Shown in pieces: positions 42,371 to 52,932 of a stretch of 64,000 nucleotides of DNA. A program made the position numbers and the translations under genes. The DNA is from Halichoerus grypus (Eukaryota > Chordata > Mammalia > Carnivora > Phocidae), in contig NC_135719.1 in NCBI RefSeq assembly GCF_964656455.1, positions 74,612,283 through 74,676,282 on the forward strand. The letters run 5' to 3'. The notes beneath the pieces were generated by a model. It had not been told where the DNA came from. It made no database searches and saw nothing but the letters and a program-made list of their open reading frames with translations. Every line of letters starts with the position of its first letter. Position 1 is the stretch's first letter.

Positions 42371-43769
42371 TTTAATTCCTGCTCTTGGTATCTTATCTCA
42401 GCTTCCCCCGGCAACTTTTCCAATCTGGCATGTATTTTGTATACTAGATAGATTTAATAAAATTTGTTTGTGAGTAAATGTTATGAAGATATGTGACCAC
42501 AGTAATAATTACAGCTCTCGGAAGCCTCATTTTAACTCTAAGTTGACATAAGACATTAATATTTCAAGGAGAATAAAAGTACTAAAAGTCTGGTCTAATA
42601 ATTTATGAATTTCTTGACAAAATACTATTCTTTTTTTGATCCTTATTTATCTAAATAATACCCCCTCATTGTTTTAGATAATCAAGAATTATAATTATGA
42701 AAATCATCGTTAGCACTCAAGACAATCAACTGAAAAACTTAGGATTTCTAAGAATACATTAAATTATATGAAACTGCTTGCCTATATGCCAGAAATAACC
42801 ACTTAGAAACCATAATGGAAAATATTTCAACTTGTAATGACATCAATTATATAAAATGCATGAGAATAACCTTAACAAGGTAACCTATGATTGGTTTCTG
42901 TCTGAGAAAATTCTGATTTTACTCCCTACAGACCTCAAAGCAGGACTCAGCAAGTGTTCATATTCTCTCCATAAATATACTCTTCAAAATATTTTGGAAC
43001 TCTGTAGAATTTACTAAAAATATCATTGACTTTTGGGAGGAGGGTTTACATGGCTTTTCCCACAATACCATTCTTCCTCAGAATGTCTTCTGTCTCTTGC
43101 CTCTTTTTTGGTATATTAATAATTAAATCAGGGGAGGTCCTCTTTTGACCTTTCCCGCATGCAACCTTTAATCTTGGAAACTAATAGGGCATGCAAGTGG
43201 TTAAAGACATTTATATATGAAGTGCTCATTGAAACAGTAGGAGAAGCATTGTTTTTAATATATAAGTGGAAAATGATATAAACTGATAAACATACACAGG
43301 AAGTCCAAAGCTAATAAGCTTATGAAAAAAATTAAAAGTTAAAAAAGAATTTCAAATAATAAAATAAGCACATCATTTCACTTAATAAATTGGCAAACAT
43401 TCAAGGGAAAAGATGAACATGCTCATTAAGTTTTTGCGAGGTGTCACTCACATCTTGGTGGGAGTTGAAATTGTTGGTATTCCGACAAGCAATTTGGCAA
43501 TATTATAAAAAATCTAAAATGTAGCCAATTTCCTCGACTTAGGTCAGAATCTCATGTGTCACATGAAATGTCCTCTGAACCTCCTTGACAACAGTTTAAA
43601 TCTTACCATACAAGACAATGTTATCTTCTTAAGAAACCTATCTCATTCGCCAGACCCTTTGGTGAGTCAGAATTACCTAGTTAATGACATTGCTGTTCCT
43701 TATGCGGAGACAAGCAAGACCATTCACAGACCGCTAGCACTAGATACTACTCATTGAACAATGATTCTA
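42371..43769. other. AT-rich unique DNA
   Basis: No gene. At 42757-42790 the word TTAAATTATATGAAACTGCTTG is a weak copy of a motif repeated at 52.6, 58.0 and 58.6 kb. Confidence 0.4.
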
Positions 43770-43774
43770 TTTTA

Positions 43775-43960
43775 ATATATCTTCTAAGGGTTTCTCCTGT
43801 TTTATCTGTTAATACTCATAACAACCCAGTGAGAGTAGGTATGGTGTTTATCCCCATTTCACAGAGAGGCACAAAATAATTAACTAATTTCTCAAGGTCA
43901 TGCAGGCATTTGGACACCAGAGTCTGAGTATTAACCTCGATGCTATATTGTCTATAAAAG
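43775..43960 (-). repeat. MIR element, minus strand
   Basis: TAATACTCATAACAACCCAG, CCCCATTTCACAGAGAGGCAC, CTCAAGGTCATGCAGGCATT and CCAGAGTCTGAGTATTAACC are successive MIR blocks on the reverse strand. Confidence 0.75.
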
Positions 43961-44555
43961 GATGCCCAGGCTTTGCCTCATCTACCACTTTCCCAAGCAT
44001 TCTACTCTTCAACTACACTAACTTTCTTTACATTCCCTAAGTGCAACTGGTTCCTTGATCACTTTGGGACGTATGTTAACTTTTCTACCAAGGATTCCTG
44101 CACTTAGCCAACTTCTCCTAAAACGTGACACTGAAAAGCCAGCACTAACATACTCATCATGTCATATTGTTAATGATGTTTTTGTTAGTGATGGTGGAGA
44201 CTTTTCGTTGCCTACCCAATATCCATTTTCTTCTTTTTAATAAAAAGATTCTCAGGTTTCCTTGGAGCTAGGTGTGGCCCTGTTTCAAATAGTAGTTGTT
44301 GTAGAGGGTAGAGAGGAAAGTTCCTTAAATAGGGAGGGGGATGATCTTGCTGCCAGTATTTCCTTCTTGCTAGAGCTCCAACATCTAGATTGTGATCTTG
44401 AGGATTAAGGATAGTAAAGGGAAAAGATCAAAGAAACCCGAGTCCCTGGTAACTTCAGAAACCACTATACCATCTTTGGGCTATTCACTCAGGTCAGGTA
44501 CATCTCTGTTATTAGTAGCTGAATTCAATTCCTTACTGGTATATGTGTCAAGGAT
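43961..44555. other. Unique DNA, nothing recognised
   Basis: No repeat recognised. Frames of 61-74 codons are chance-like. Confidence 0.4.
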
Positions 44556-44559
44556 AGTT

Positions 44560-44950
44560 TTAAAAAACAAAATTCAGTCAAGTAAATTTGAAGATCTGAT
44601 TGGCTTTATTAAGTGATTTGTGATTTAGGCAGCATCTCATCTAGCAAGAAGAGGAAAGCTGTAGGGAGCTGTACAAAATGCAAGGTTTTACAGGAAGGAA
44701 GGTGAGGCAAGGAAGTGATTAGCAAAAGAGAAAAAAAGACAGGGGGTCTTAATATACAGATGACCTCACCTTCCTTTGGGGGATAGAGAAGGCCCATGTA
44801 ACAGATTACCTCATTGGTGCTGAGCAGAAAATTCCTGACTGACCAGTTAAGACTGTTAAGGAAGGTTGAAATTGAAAGTAGCGTGGGTATTAAGTCCAGA
44901 TTTGGTGACTTGGCTTAAGTGATGCCATTTTGGGCCTGTGGTTTTCTTTT
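44560..44950 (-). mobile_element. Probable ERV LTR fragment, minus strand
   Basis: Plus strand reads TTTGAAGATCTGATTGGCTTTATT (AATAAA on the minus strand, 44605-44610), then GGCAGCATCTCATCTAGCAAG, TGTACAAAATGCAAGGTTTTA and GATGACCTCACCTTCCTTTG. This order resembles class I LTRs of mammals. No internal genes flank it. Confidence 0.55.
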
Positions 44951-46840
44951 TTTTAACAATAGAAACTGAATTTTACCTTTTTTCTTGTATATCTAGTGTT
45001 TATACCTCAATCCCTAACATATAGTAGATATGCCTGCAAATGCTTGTTCAATATGTGGAATTTTTTGCATCAGGAAAATGTAAGTACTATTATCATAAAA
45101 CTCAACGTAAGTAAACACACTGGGGATTTATGACAATTTTTTTCTCTTTAACTGGACCCTGTAATCAAGTTCAAGCAAACCTCTTTATATTAGATATCAG
45201 ATGCATGCATATACTTTTATTCATTTTTTAATTCACTTTATAATCCATTTCTTACCGGATTTCTGGTGCTTGGGGTAAAATGGAAAATTGGGACAATGCT
45301 GCACCTGATTTAGGGTGAGGATGTCTTTACATTTGAACATAATGTCGAAAGTGGGATTTATCCCTGAGTTATCTTGATAATTACCTTAGCAGTCTACTCT
45401 CAGAGAACTTATTTTGAATTTGGATATGTTCTTGCCTTTTTGACTATATGCTGCTTCTGGGGAAGGACTGTGTTAGCACTGAACAAAACTCTTAATATTT
45501 AATTGATGGCGCCAAGTTGTTTCCTTTGTTATGTTGTTTACAGAATACAAGAAGAAAACATGAGGTTATATATTGCCCAAGTCAGGTGCACAGATAATTG
45601 ATTTGGAGGGCAATAAGAGATTAGGCAAATGAAATAAGGATGCTATATTAAAATGTAATATCCTGAAACATACCTGATTACATACTTATGATCCTGGATA
45701 GATTGAACCAATAAAATCCAAGAAGCATTTTATTTTCTCAGTGTATATGTGCAGCAAACCCTAAGCGATCATTTTAAGAGGCTTATGGTATCCAACCAGT
45801 TTCACTTTATCTCTGGCATTCTCTCATAGAGACATTGCAATAAAAATAGACACTCCTACTCAGATTTTTATTCATAATTCCATGGTGTTTGTGCACTTGA
45901 GAGTATTTATTGCTTACTTCAGGAAGCCCATCTGATTTACCTTTTCAATAAGAACTGATTGTAGGAACATTTAGCTGAAGGGTTTACCACCTCTTCAATT
46001 GAGACATACCACTTCTTCCTTTTTGTCTAGGCTCCCCCTCCCCCCCAGTAAATCTATCAAGGGGCTTCAGTTAACAGATTATTCCTCCTGGGTTTTCCTC
46101 TACTCTCTTTAGCCTCATAAGAAATACTAAGAAGACAATCAGGCCAGCAGCTTAATTGTTTCTTCATTTTTCTCCTCTTTGATGTCTCTTATACTTCACC
46201 TCTATAAACCTTCGAAGTCCTAATTTTTGAGCTGTAAAAACCCTCTATTTGTCTTGATACTAATGGCTAACCTTAGAAGGTATGGAGAGTTTGCCTAATT
46301 TTTCGAGTGTAAAATGTCCAATACATGACACCCAGAGGTGCTCTCGTGAATTGAGATTGGAGACACAATCAGAGTTTTCAGCTGCTATACAATGTGGACA
46401 GTTTACTCTCTTCATGAACTTGAGATCTCTTTCAGTCCAGGGATGATACTATCGGTAACTAAATTTTACTTTATTTCTGTTAATTCCCTGGCTTCAGTAT
46501 CGAATTATGAAATCCCTTGATTTTCGATTTTTAAGTGCTGAGAAGCCCTGTGGCTCTGTTAGGGTGACAGCATCTCTGTTTCTGGGGAGTCCTTGCTGTG
46601 AACACTATAGTTCCCCTTTATTTGTTCATTCTGTTTCTTCTCATTTTGATGGCTCCTTGTTTCTTCTGAAAGCTTTGCTGGAAACACCTTACATTCCCAA
46701 ATGTCAACTTGTCTCTCCATCCCATTGAATTTCCTTCTGCTACCGATATCTGTGACTGTCTACAGATCTACCTATTTAAAATCTATTTATGTACTTTTAT
46801 CTATGAAATGTGAACCTTTTGATGCCTACTAAATTCTAAA
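44951..46840. other. Repeat-poor unique DNA
   Basis: About 1.9 kb without a recognisable repeat. The 73-codon frame at 46507-46728 has no recognised domain. Confidence 0.4.
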
Positions 46841-46844
46841 CACA

Positions 46845-47030
46845 GAAAGATATGCTTTATACACATTTTAAAATTTAATTCTCCAAAGAATCTTATAAGA
46901 TAGATATCACCACATTTTATAGAAGAAACTACACTTTAACTTATCTACTTATAATAACAACAAAACAACAATCATTTATTGAATGCCTAGTGTATGGTAG
47001 GTGCTGTATTTTTTTATATGATTTTTTTTA
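46845..47030 (-). repeat. MIR/L2-type relic, minus strand
   Basis: AATTTAATTCTCCAAAGAATC, CACATTTTATAGAAGAAACTAC and TTATTGAATGCCTAGTGTATGG-like text are MIR/L2 vocabulary, strongly diverged. Confidence 0.4.
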
Positions 47031-47121
47031 TATGATTATTGCCTTGTTTGAAACTGGATTTAAAGGAGTTTAATCATTCTCTAATTTTCATAGCAACTCA
47101 AATAGTAGAAATCTCGTTTTA

Positions 47122-47329
47122 TTTTATTTATTTATTTTTTAAAGATTTTATTTATTTATTTAACAGAGAGAGAGAGAGAGAGAGCACAAGCAAGGGGAGT
47201 GGGAGAGGCAGAGGGGGAAGCAGGCTCCCCGCAGGGCAGGGAGCCCGAGGCGGGGCTCGATCCCAGGACTCCGGGATCATGACCTGAGCCGAAGGCAGAC
47301 GCTTAACCTACTGAGCCACCCAGGTGCCT
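47122..47329 (-). mobile_element. Can-SINE, minus strand
   Basis: (TTTA)n tail, a pure GA run, GGGCTCGATCCCAGGACTCC and the head CTACTGAGCCACCCAGGTGCC. TSD GAAATCTCGTTTTA / GAAATCTCATTTTA (47108-47121 and 47330-47343). Confidence 0.97.
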
Positions 47330-47343
47330 GAAATCTCATTTTA

Positions 47344-47794
47344 GAGATGATGAAAAGATCTTCTACTTTGTTTATAAACCTCTGTTTATTTGTTTTATGT
47401 TTATACAGTCAATCCATAAAAGGCGCTTGGGGGGGGGCCTCTTCCTAATTGCCTTCCCTTGCCTCGTTTTGCTTATAATAGGTCCTCCTGGTAGCTAGAA
47501 GTTTTTATTTATAGCACTTGTTCTGCCTTATCTATTTACTTGCTTTATAAACGTTACTCTCTATACCAAATTGGAAAGTATAGCCAAATTAAAATAGAAA
47601 ACAATTCTCTTCTCTTTTTCTGAAATACTCTTTTCTTGATTTATAGTCTGGCATCCTTGAGCAAGAGCCACTTATTAGGGGAATAGACTCATCCCTAGAT
47701 TAGATCTCTCTTTTAAATGTTCCTTTAGCTTTGTGTAATTCTCCTTCAAAGAAGTTAGCAAGATTTTGATTAACTAATTTTTGTTTGTCTGTTT
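47344..47794. other. Unique DNA, nothing recognised
   Basis: No repeat recognised; a G8 homopolymer lies near 47430. Confidence 0.4.
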
Positions 47795-48510
47795 TTATTA
47801 AGACTTCACTTTTTTAGAAAGAGCAGTTTTTGGTTCACAACAAAACTGAGGTACAGATATTTTTCATAAACTCCCTGTCCCTACATACACATAGCTCCTT
47901 CCACTATCAACATCCCACCAGAGTGATACATTTGTGACAATCAATGAACCTACACTGACCCATCATTAGCTCCCAAAGATAGTTTACTTTTTTTTTAGTT
48001 CATTCTTGGTGTTTACATTCTATGGGTTTGGAAAAATGTGTAATGACTTGTGTCCACCATTACAGTATCCTACAGAGTAGTATTTTCACTGACCTAAAAA
48101 TCCTCTGTGCTCTGCCTGTTCATCCCTGCCACCTCCTGGCCCATCCCTAACCACTGATCTTTTCACTGTCTTCATAGTTTTGTCTTTTCCAGGATGTTAT
48201 GTAGTTGAAATCATACAATACGTAGCCTTTTCAGATTGATTTCTTTCACTTAGTAATATGTATTAATTTTACTCCATGTCTTTTCCTGGCTTGATAGCTC
48301 ATTTCTTCTTAGTGCTGAATAATACTCCATTGTCTTGATACATCACAGATTATTCATCTACTCACTTCCTGAAGGACATGTGGATCACTTCTGAGGTTGG
48401 GCAGTTATGAATAAAGCTGTCACAAACATCCATGTGCAGGTTTTTGTGTGGATATAAGTTTCGACTCCTTCGTAATTGATTTTTGAAAAATAAGTCCATT
48501 TAGTCCATGT
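47795..48510 (-). mobile_element. Old L1 (L1M-type) fragment, minus strand
   Basis: Plus strand shows AATAATACTCCATTGTCTTG, TATTCATCTACTCACTTCC, GGCAGTTATGAATAAAGCTG and, further left, GGTTCACAACAAAACTGAGG. These are the reverse complement of the ORF2 C terminus and 3' UTR of an old mammalian L1. Confidence 0.75.
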
Positions 48511-48950
48511 ATATTTCTTCCTACTTTCTCATGTGCCACAGAGTGTGCTGGTTCCTGGGTCTGGAGTGGTGCCTGCTTTCATGTATGCTGTCCCTGAAGA
48601 ATGTAGGGTCCATGAAAGCAGACATGTGTCTAGTGTGTTCGGCACTGTATTCACAGATTCTAACATGGTTATTGACATATTGACATATAAAAGACAAGTC
48701 TATAAGAGACTGAGGAAGGTTGAAAGGAAGAGGATAAGCAAAGATGCAACAGGCAAATGCAGCAAAAACAAACCAGGAGGTGCTGTAATAAAATCAGACA
48801 GCATTGAATCAAATGCAAAGCATCTTAAAATGGTAAAGGTATGATCTTCAATGAAAAGCTGGTATCAACATTTATGTGCCATGGAACAAAATGTCAGAGT
48901 TTGTACTTATTGACTAAACAATGAACCCATGGTGAACCTTCCTTAATTTT

Positions 48951-48953
<3 letters not shown>
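48511..48953. other. Unique DNA, nothing recognised
   Basis: The 103-codon plus frame (48533-48844) is lysine-rich and has no recognised domain. It could be the reading of an old repeat. Confidence 0.4.

Positions 48954-48995
<42 letters not shown>
48954..48995 (+). repeat. (TA)n microsatellite, about 21 units
   Basis: Pure TA alternation with no interruption, flanked by TTTTTGTG and GTATTTTTTTT. Likely to be length-variable and able to extrude a cruciform. Confidence 0.95.
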
Positions 48996-48999
<4 letters not shown>

Positions 49000-49439
49000 T
49001 TTTTTTCCCCCGCTTCTTTTTGCCATAAAATCCCTAGGTATAGAAAGTCATGTGAAACACTAGGATCTGGCCATCAGCTCCTGAAATTTAAGTGGATTCT
49101 TGGATGCAACTCATGAATATAGTGAGGAGATTCATGGATTACCATAACATATTAAAAAACCGAGGGATTTATTTTTCCTGTGTTAACAAACCTGGGTCAC
49201 TGCCCTAGTTTGTGGATTTTTTTTTTTTTTTTATTCTCTCTGGTAATGCTCTGTCATGTTCAACTCAAATCCACGTGTCTGTGCTTCTGGAGTCTGTGTT
49301 CCTTATGCCCCGTGTGCTCTGCCCCTTCCATCCAGCCTTCCTCGTCCTTTGTTTCCTCCTGCTACTATAGGTCAATTAGGCTTTCGGTGGCAAGTAATAG
49401 AAAGAGCTAAATAAAGGGATACAAAGACAAAGGAGCCCT
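48996..49439. other. Unique DNA with a T-run
   Basis: A T homopolymer lies at 49217-49232. No retroposed body borders it and no gene is recognised. Confidence 0.4.
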
Positions 49440-51110
49440 TATTTTAATATGTTGAAGTTAAATAATTCTTAAAACGCATTTTAAAAAAATCCAGTTAAAC
49501 TCACATTTAAATGTAAAGGTGTAATAAATATATTCTCCTGCATACAAGAAATCTGAAAGTATATCACACAAAGACGTGACGTTCTTTGTACTCCAATAAG
49601 AGAAATAAATACAAGAGGTAGCAACAAGATTAAGTGGAAAGGAAGAGTATGAGTCAATGGCTTACTAAATGCTAGTTTTATCTTTAAAAAGCCATGACAA
49701 AACAAACAAAAATAATGTCTGAGCAATATAAAATTAAAAATCTAGATGTGCCATTTTAAAGTGGGGAGGAGGGAGGAGACCAAGTGTATGTCTTATTTTA
49801 AGGGGAGGCGGTAAGGATATAGATACATCTGAGAAATTATTAGAGAAAGATAAACATAACACGATGATCCATGACCAGAATAGAAAGTTAATGCATGATT
49901 TTAAGGCTAGAAGAAATTTTGTAGAGCTAATAGAAAGGAGAAAATAAAAAGGAAACCTCCAAAATAATAAAAAATAAACATGATAAAAATATGAAATAAC
50001 AGGGGAGAAATGTTCTAATGTCACAGTTAATGGATAAAGTTTGCTAATTAAACACAGAAACATGGATTGGATTAAAATATATGATACATGATAAATGAGG
50101 CCCCACAAAGAAAGGATAGACAGCTGGTGTTCAGGAAATTAGCTCATTAAATGCAGAAAATTAAAGCTGGATTCCTACCTTATACCATATAGATAGGTGG
50201 ATGCCAAATAAATCAAAGATGTAAATGTGAATGGTTAAACCATAAAGGAATAAAATCTAGGAGGATATCTTTGTGACCTAGGGATTAACAAAAATAATTT
50301 GTCATACAAGATTCAAAAATAAGAATCCAAAAGTTAAAAAATAAAAAGAGAGAGGGAGAAAGAATTGTGACAATATCAAAATGAAGGGATTCCTACTGAA
50401 TGAAAGATACAATAAATGAAGTTCACCTACTGGGCCAAGATATTTGAAACATCTAAAACTTACAAGGAATTCATATTTACAGCAGAAAAGAAAACTGGAA
50501 ATCCCCAAGAAAAAGACATAAAATCCAGTAGGAAAATGTACAGAAGTTATACACAATTTCACAGACAAGAAAACTCAAAATCTAACAGATGTTTGAAGAA
50601 ATGCTCAACATCAATAGTTATCAGAGAGATGTTAATTAGGACAATAATGAGATGACACCTAACACTCAACAGCATATGGAATATTAGAAGAAGGAGGCAA
50701 GTTTGAGCGAAGAGTGAGGAACCCTCTTGATCTGTGGTGGGAGGGCCATTCTGCAGGGAGCTGGGCAGCATTCGGTAAGATTATGTGTGTGTACACCCAA
50801 CAACCCTGTGACTATCTCAAAGAAATGCTCCCTCTTGACCCCAAGGTAATACATCAAAAAAGACTTGAGTTTTTTTTTTTTTTTTTGGATGGAGTGCTGG
50901 ATTAATCAATAAAACAGATAAGTAAAATATGGCATGTTAATATGTATTACAGAATCATATGTGCATAAAAGGGAACCAGACAGATGTAGAACTAAAAACT
51001 AAAAGTCTGGGTAGATTTTTAGGAAGAGCATTAATAGGACAAAAGTGAGAAGCAGAGCATGGCTTGTAGCGTAACACTATATGTGTTATTTAAACACATA
51101 AGCACAAAAC
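49440..51110 (+). mobile_element. Eroded old L1/HAL1, plus strand
   Basis: At about 50160-50400 GCTGGATTCCTACCTTATAC and GGATATCTTTGTGACC recall the ORF2 region after the reverse transcriptase. At 50600-50650 CATCAATAGTTATCAGAGAG and ACAATAATGAGATGACACC are the part just before the cysteine motif. 50910-51000 resembles the segment near the ORF2 stop. Many stops and deletions. The minus-strand frames across it are shadows of A-rich L1 sequence. Confidence 0.55.
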
Positions 51111-51465
51111 CCACCACTTCATATTTTATGAGAATACATACATATTTGAAGAAATGAGGTAAATCTTTAAGTAGATGGCTAGGAAGGCAGAATAATGGAG
51201 GCAGAATCTTGGCATAAAGGGAAAAATGAACAAGAGAAAGTCTTGGGTAGCCTGGTGGTCCCGAGACAGGGAGAGGGACAGGGACAGGGAAAGCAGAAGG
51301 AAAGAATTGGCAAAAGGGAAACAAAATGGGTGGGTGAGAGTCTAGGTGACGGGTCCTCCTTCACCTGTAGCGGCTCTCTTTCTTGTGCTCTGTAATGGGC
51401 TTCTGCGTCAGGTTTCACTTAAAATTTTTTTTTTCTAGTGCTAAACAAGCAGTTTTACAGACGCA
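51111..51465. other. Unique DNA with purine-rich block
   Basis: 51250-51330 is purine-rich with GGGACAGGGACAGGGA repeats. No gene recognised. Confidence 0.4.
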
Positions 51466-51469
51466 GACC

Positions 51470-51660
51470 TAGTAGACAAAGGCACGTGCTTGGAAGCAGG
51501 TTCCTTAAATTCCACAGCCTGCCCCAACACAATCTGTGTGCCTTAGGCTGAAACCCCGAAACCTTCTTTGTTTCCCTATCTGTAAGCTGAGAGTAAAACA
51601 CCTCTGTTTTTCTTAATCTCTCAAGATGGTTATGATAAGGACAAAAAAAGCCTGATGACC
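51470..51660 (+). repeat. MIR element, plus strand
   Basis: CACAATCTGTGTGCCTTAGG, TTTGTTTCCCTATCTGTAAG and TCAAGATGGTTATGATAAGG correspond to the MIR core and 3' part. Confidence 0.5.
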
Positions 51661-52027
51661 CTTGAAATTATATCTAAAATCAGTGAGTCATGCAGGAGAA
51701 TACCTGTTGCCGTGCTGTATTAATCTCTAGCATTGTTCTTGCCCAGAGCTTTCTCTGTAGCACCTGTGAGTAGTAAAAAATTACACGGGATCAGACACAG
51801 ACATAGGCCTATGGAAATCTCTGTGTTCACCCCAGACTCCCCTCCTAACCCCACCCCAGGTGAGTAATGAGATGAGGTCCTCAGATAATCTGCCAGTCAG
51901 ATACTCCCTTATTAGAAGCAGGTCTAGGCTAGGTTCCCTCAGGACTAAATAAATAGTATGATTTATAAAATGTCTTGTGTCTATTGTTTCCCTTCTCTTT
52001 TTCTGATTTATCTTTTTAATTAATCCG
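51661..52027. other. Unique DNA, nothing recognised
   Basis: No repeat or gene recognised. Confidence 0.4.
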
Positions 52028-52690
52028 GTGGTTCTCAAACTTTTTGGTCCCAGAGACATTTTACACTCTTAAAAATTATTGAAAACTCCACGGAGCTTTG
52101 ACTTCTGTGGGTTATATCCATTGATATTTACTGTATTAGATATTAAAACTGGGGTTAAAAATTATTCATTAATTCATTTAAAAATAACAGCATACCCATG
52201 GTAGTTAACATAAAAAAACATTTTTTCAAAGCAAATAACTCTACATTCCAAAATAAATAATGTTTTCCAAAAGTGAAAAAAGAAAAAAATAGAATAGTGG
52301 TATTATTTTTAGTTTTGTAAATCTTTTTAGATTCTTATCACTGCTTCCAGAAGAATATGTTCAGTAAAACATTGAGTTTTGGTATCAATATTGTCTTGGA
52401 AAATTTTGTGGCATCAAATACACAACTTCTGTGGTTCGAAAATAGCCTAATATTTTCGAGATTTTTGTCTTTCATCTGCTATTGAAAGAATAGCATTTTC
52501 TATTTTAAACTAAATGAAGGAATCCAGGAAAATTTCACTTCAACATACCTGTCTCACAAATGACTTTTATAAGGAACATTAAACCTGTCTAGAATAACAT
52601 TAGGTTGAACTATATGAAACTGCTAATATTTGACCATTTTTTTTGACCTGTAAAAACAGAAAATTCGTATGGTTTTTCTAAAATATAGGA
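52028..52690 (+). mobile_element. hAT-like DNA transposon relic
   Basis: Starts GGTGGTTCTCAAACTTTTTGG, a hAT-Charlie-type terminus, and continues CACTCTTAAAAATTATTGAA and GTTATATCCATTGATATTTACTG, as in an old mammalian MER element. The right end near 52600-52680 holds a separate palindrome-like segment (GAACTATATGAAAC paired with AATTCGTATGGTTT). No transposase frame remains. Confidence 0.5.
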
Positions 52691-52707
52691 GAGTAAAACC
52701 TATTTGT

Positions 52708-52915
52708 TTTTTTTTTTTTTTTAAGATTTATTTATTTTAGAGAGTGAGAGAGAGCACAGTGGGAGGAGCAGAGGGAGAGGGAGAGAGAGAATCTCAAACA
52801 GACTCTGTGCTAAGTGAGGAGCCCGACTTGGGGCTTGATCAAACGACCCTGAGATCAGGACCAGAGCTGAAATCAAGGGTTAGACGCTCAACCGACTGAG
52901 CCACCCAGGTGCCCT
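52708..52915 (-). mobile_element. Can-SINE, minus strand
   Basis: T-run, AAGATTTATTTATTTTAGAG, GA block, GGGGCTTGATCAAACGACCC and the head CGACTGAGCCACCCAGGTGCC. 17-bp TSD GAGTAAAACCTATTTGT / GAGTAAAGCCTATTTGT (52691-52707 and 52916-52932). Confidence 0.96.
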
Positions 52916-52932
52916 GAGTAAAGCCTATTTGT

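Noticed and set aside
48955..49010. TA repeat followed by T-run considered as promoter TATA region
   Set aside because: A simple microsatellite with no initiator, exon or gene downstream.
49734..50568. Minus-strand frames of 124 and 88 codons
   Set aside because: Antisense to an eroded A-rich plus-strand L1/HAL1. The hydrophobic composition is the expected shadow.
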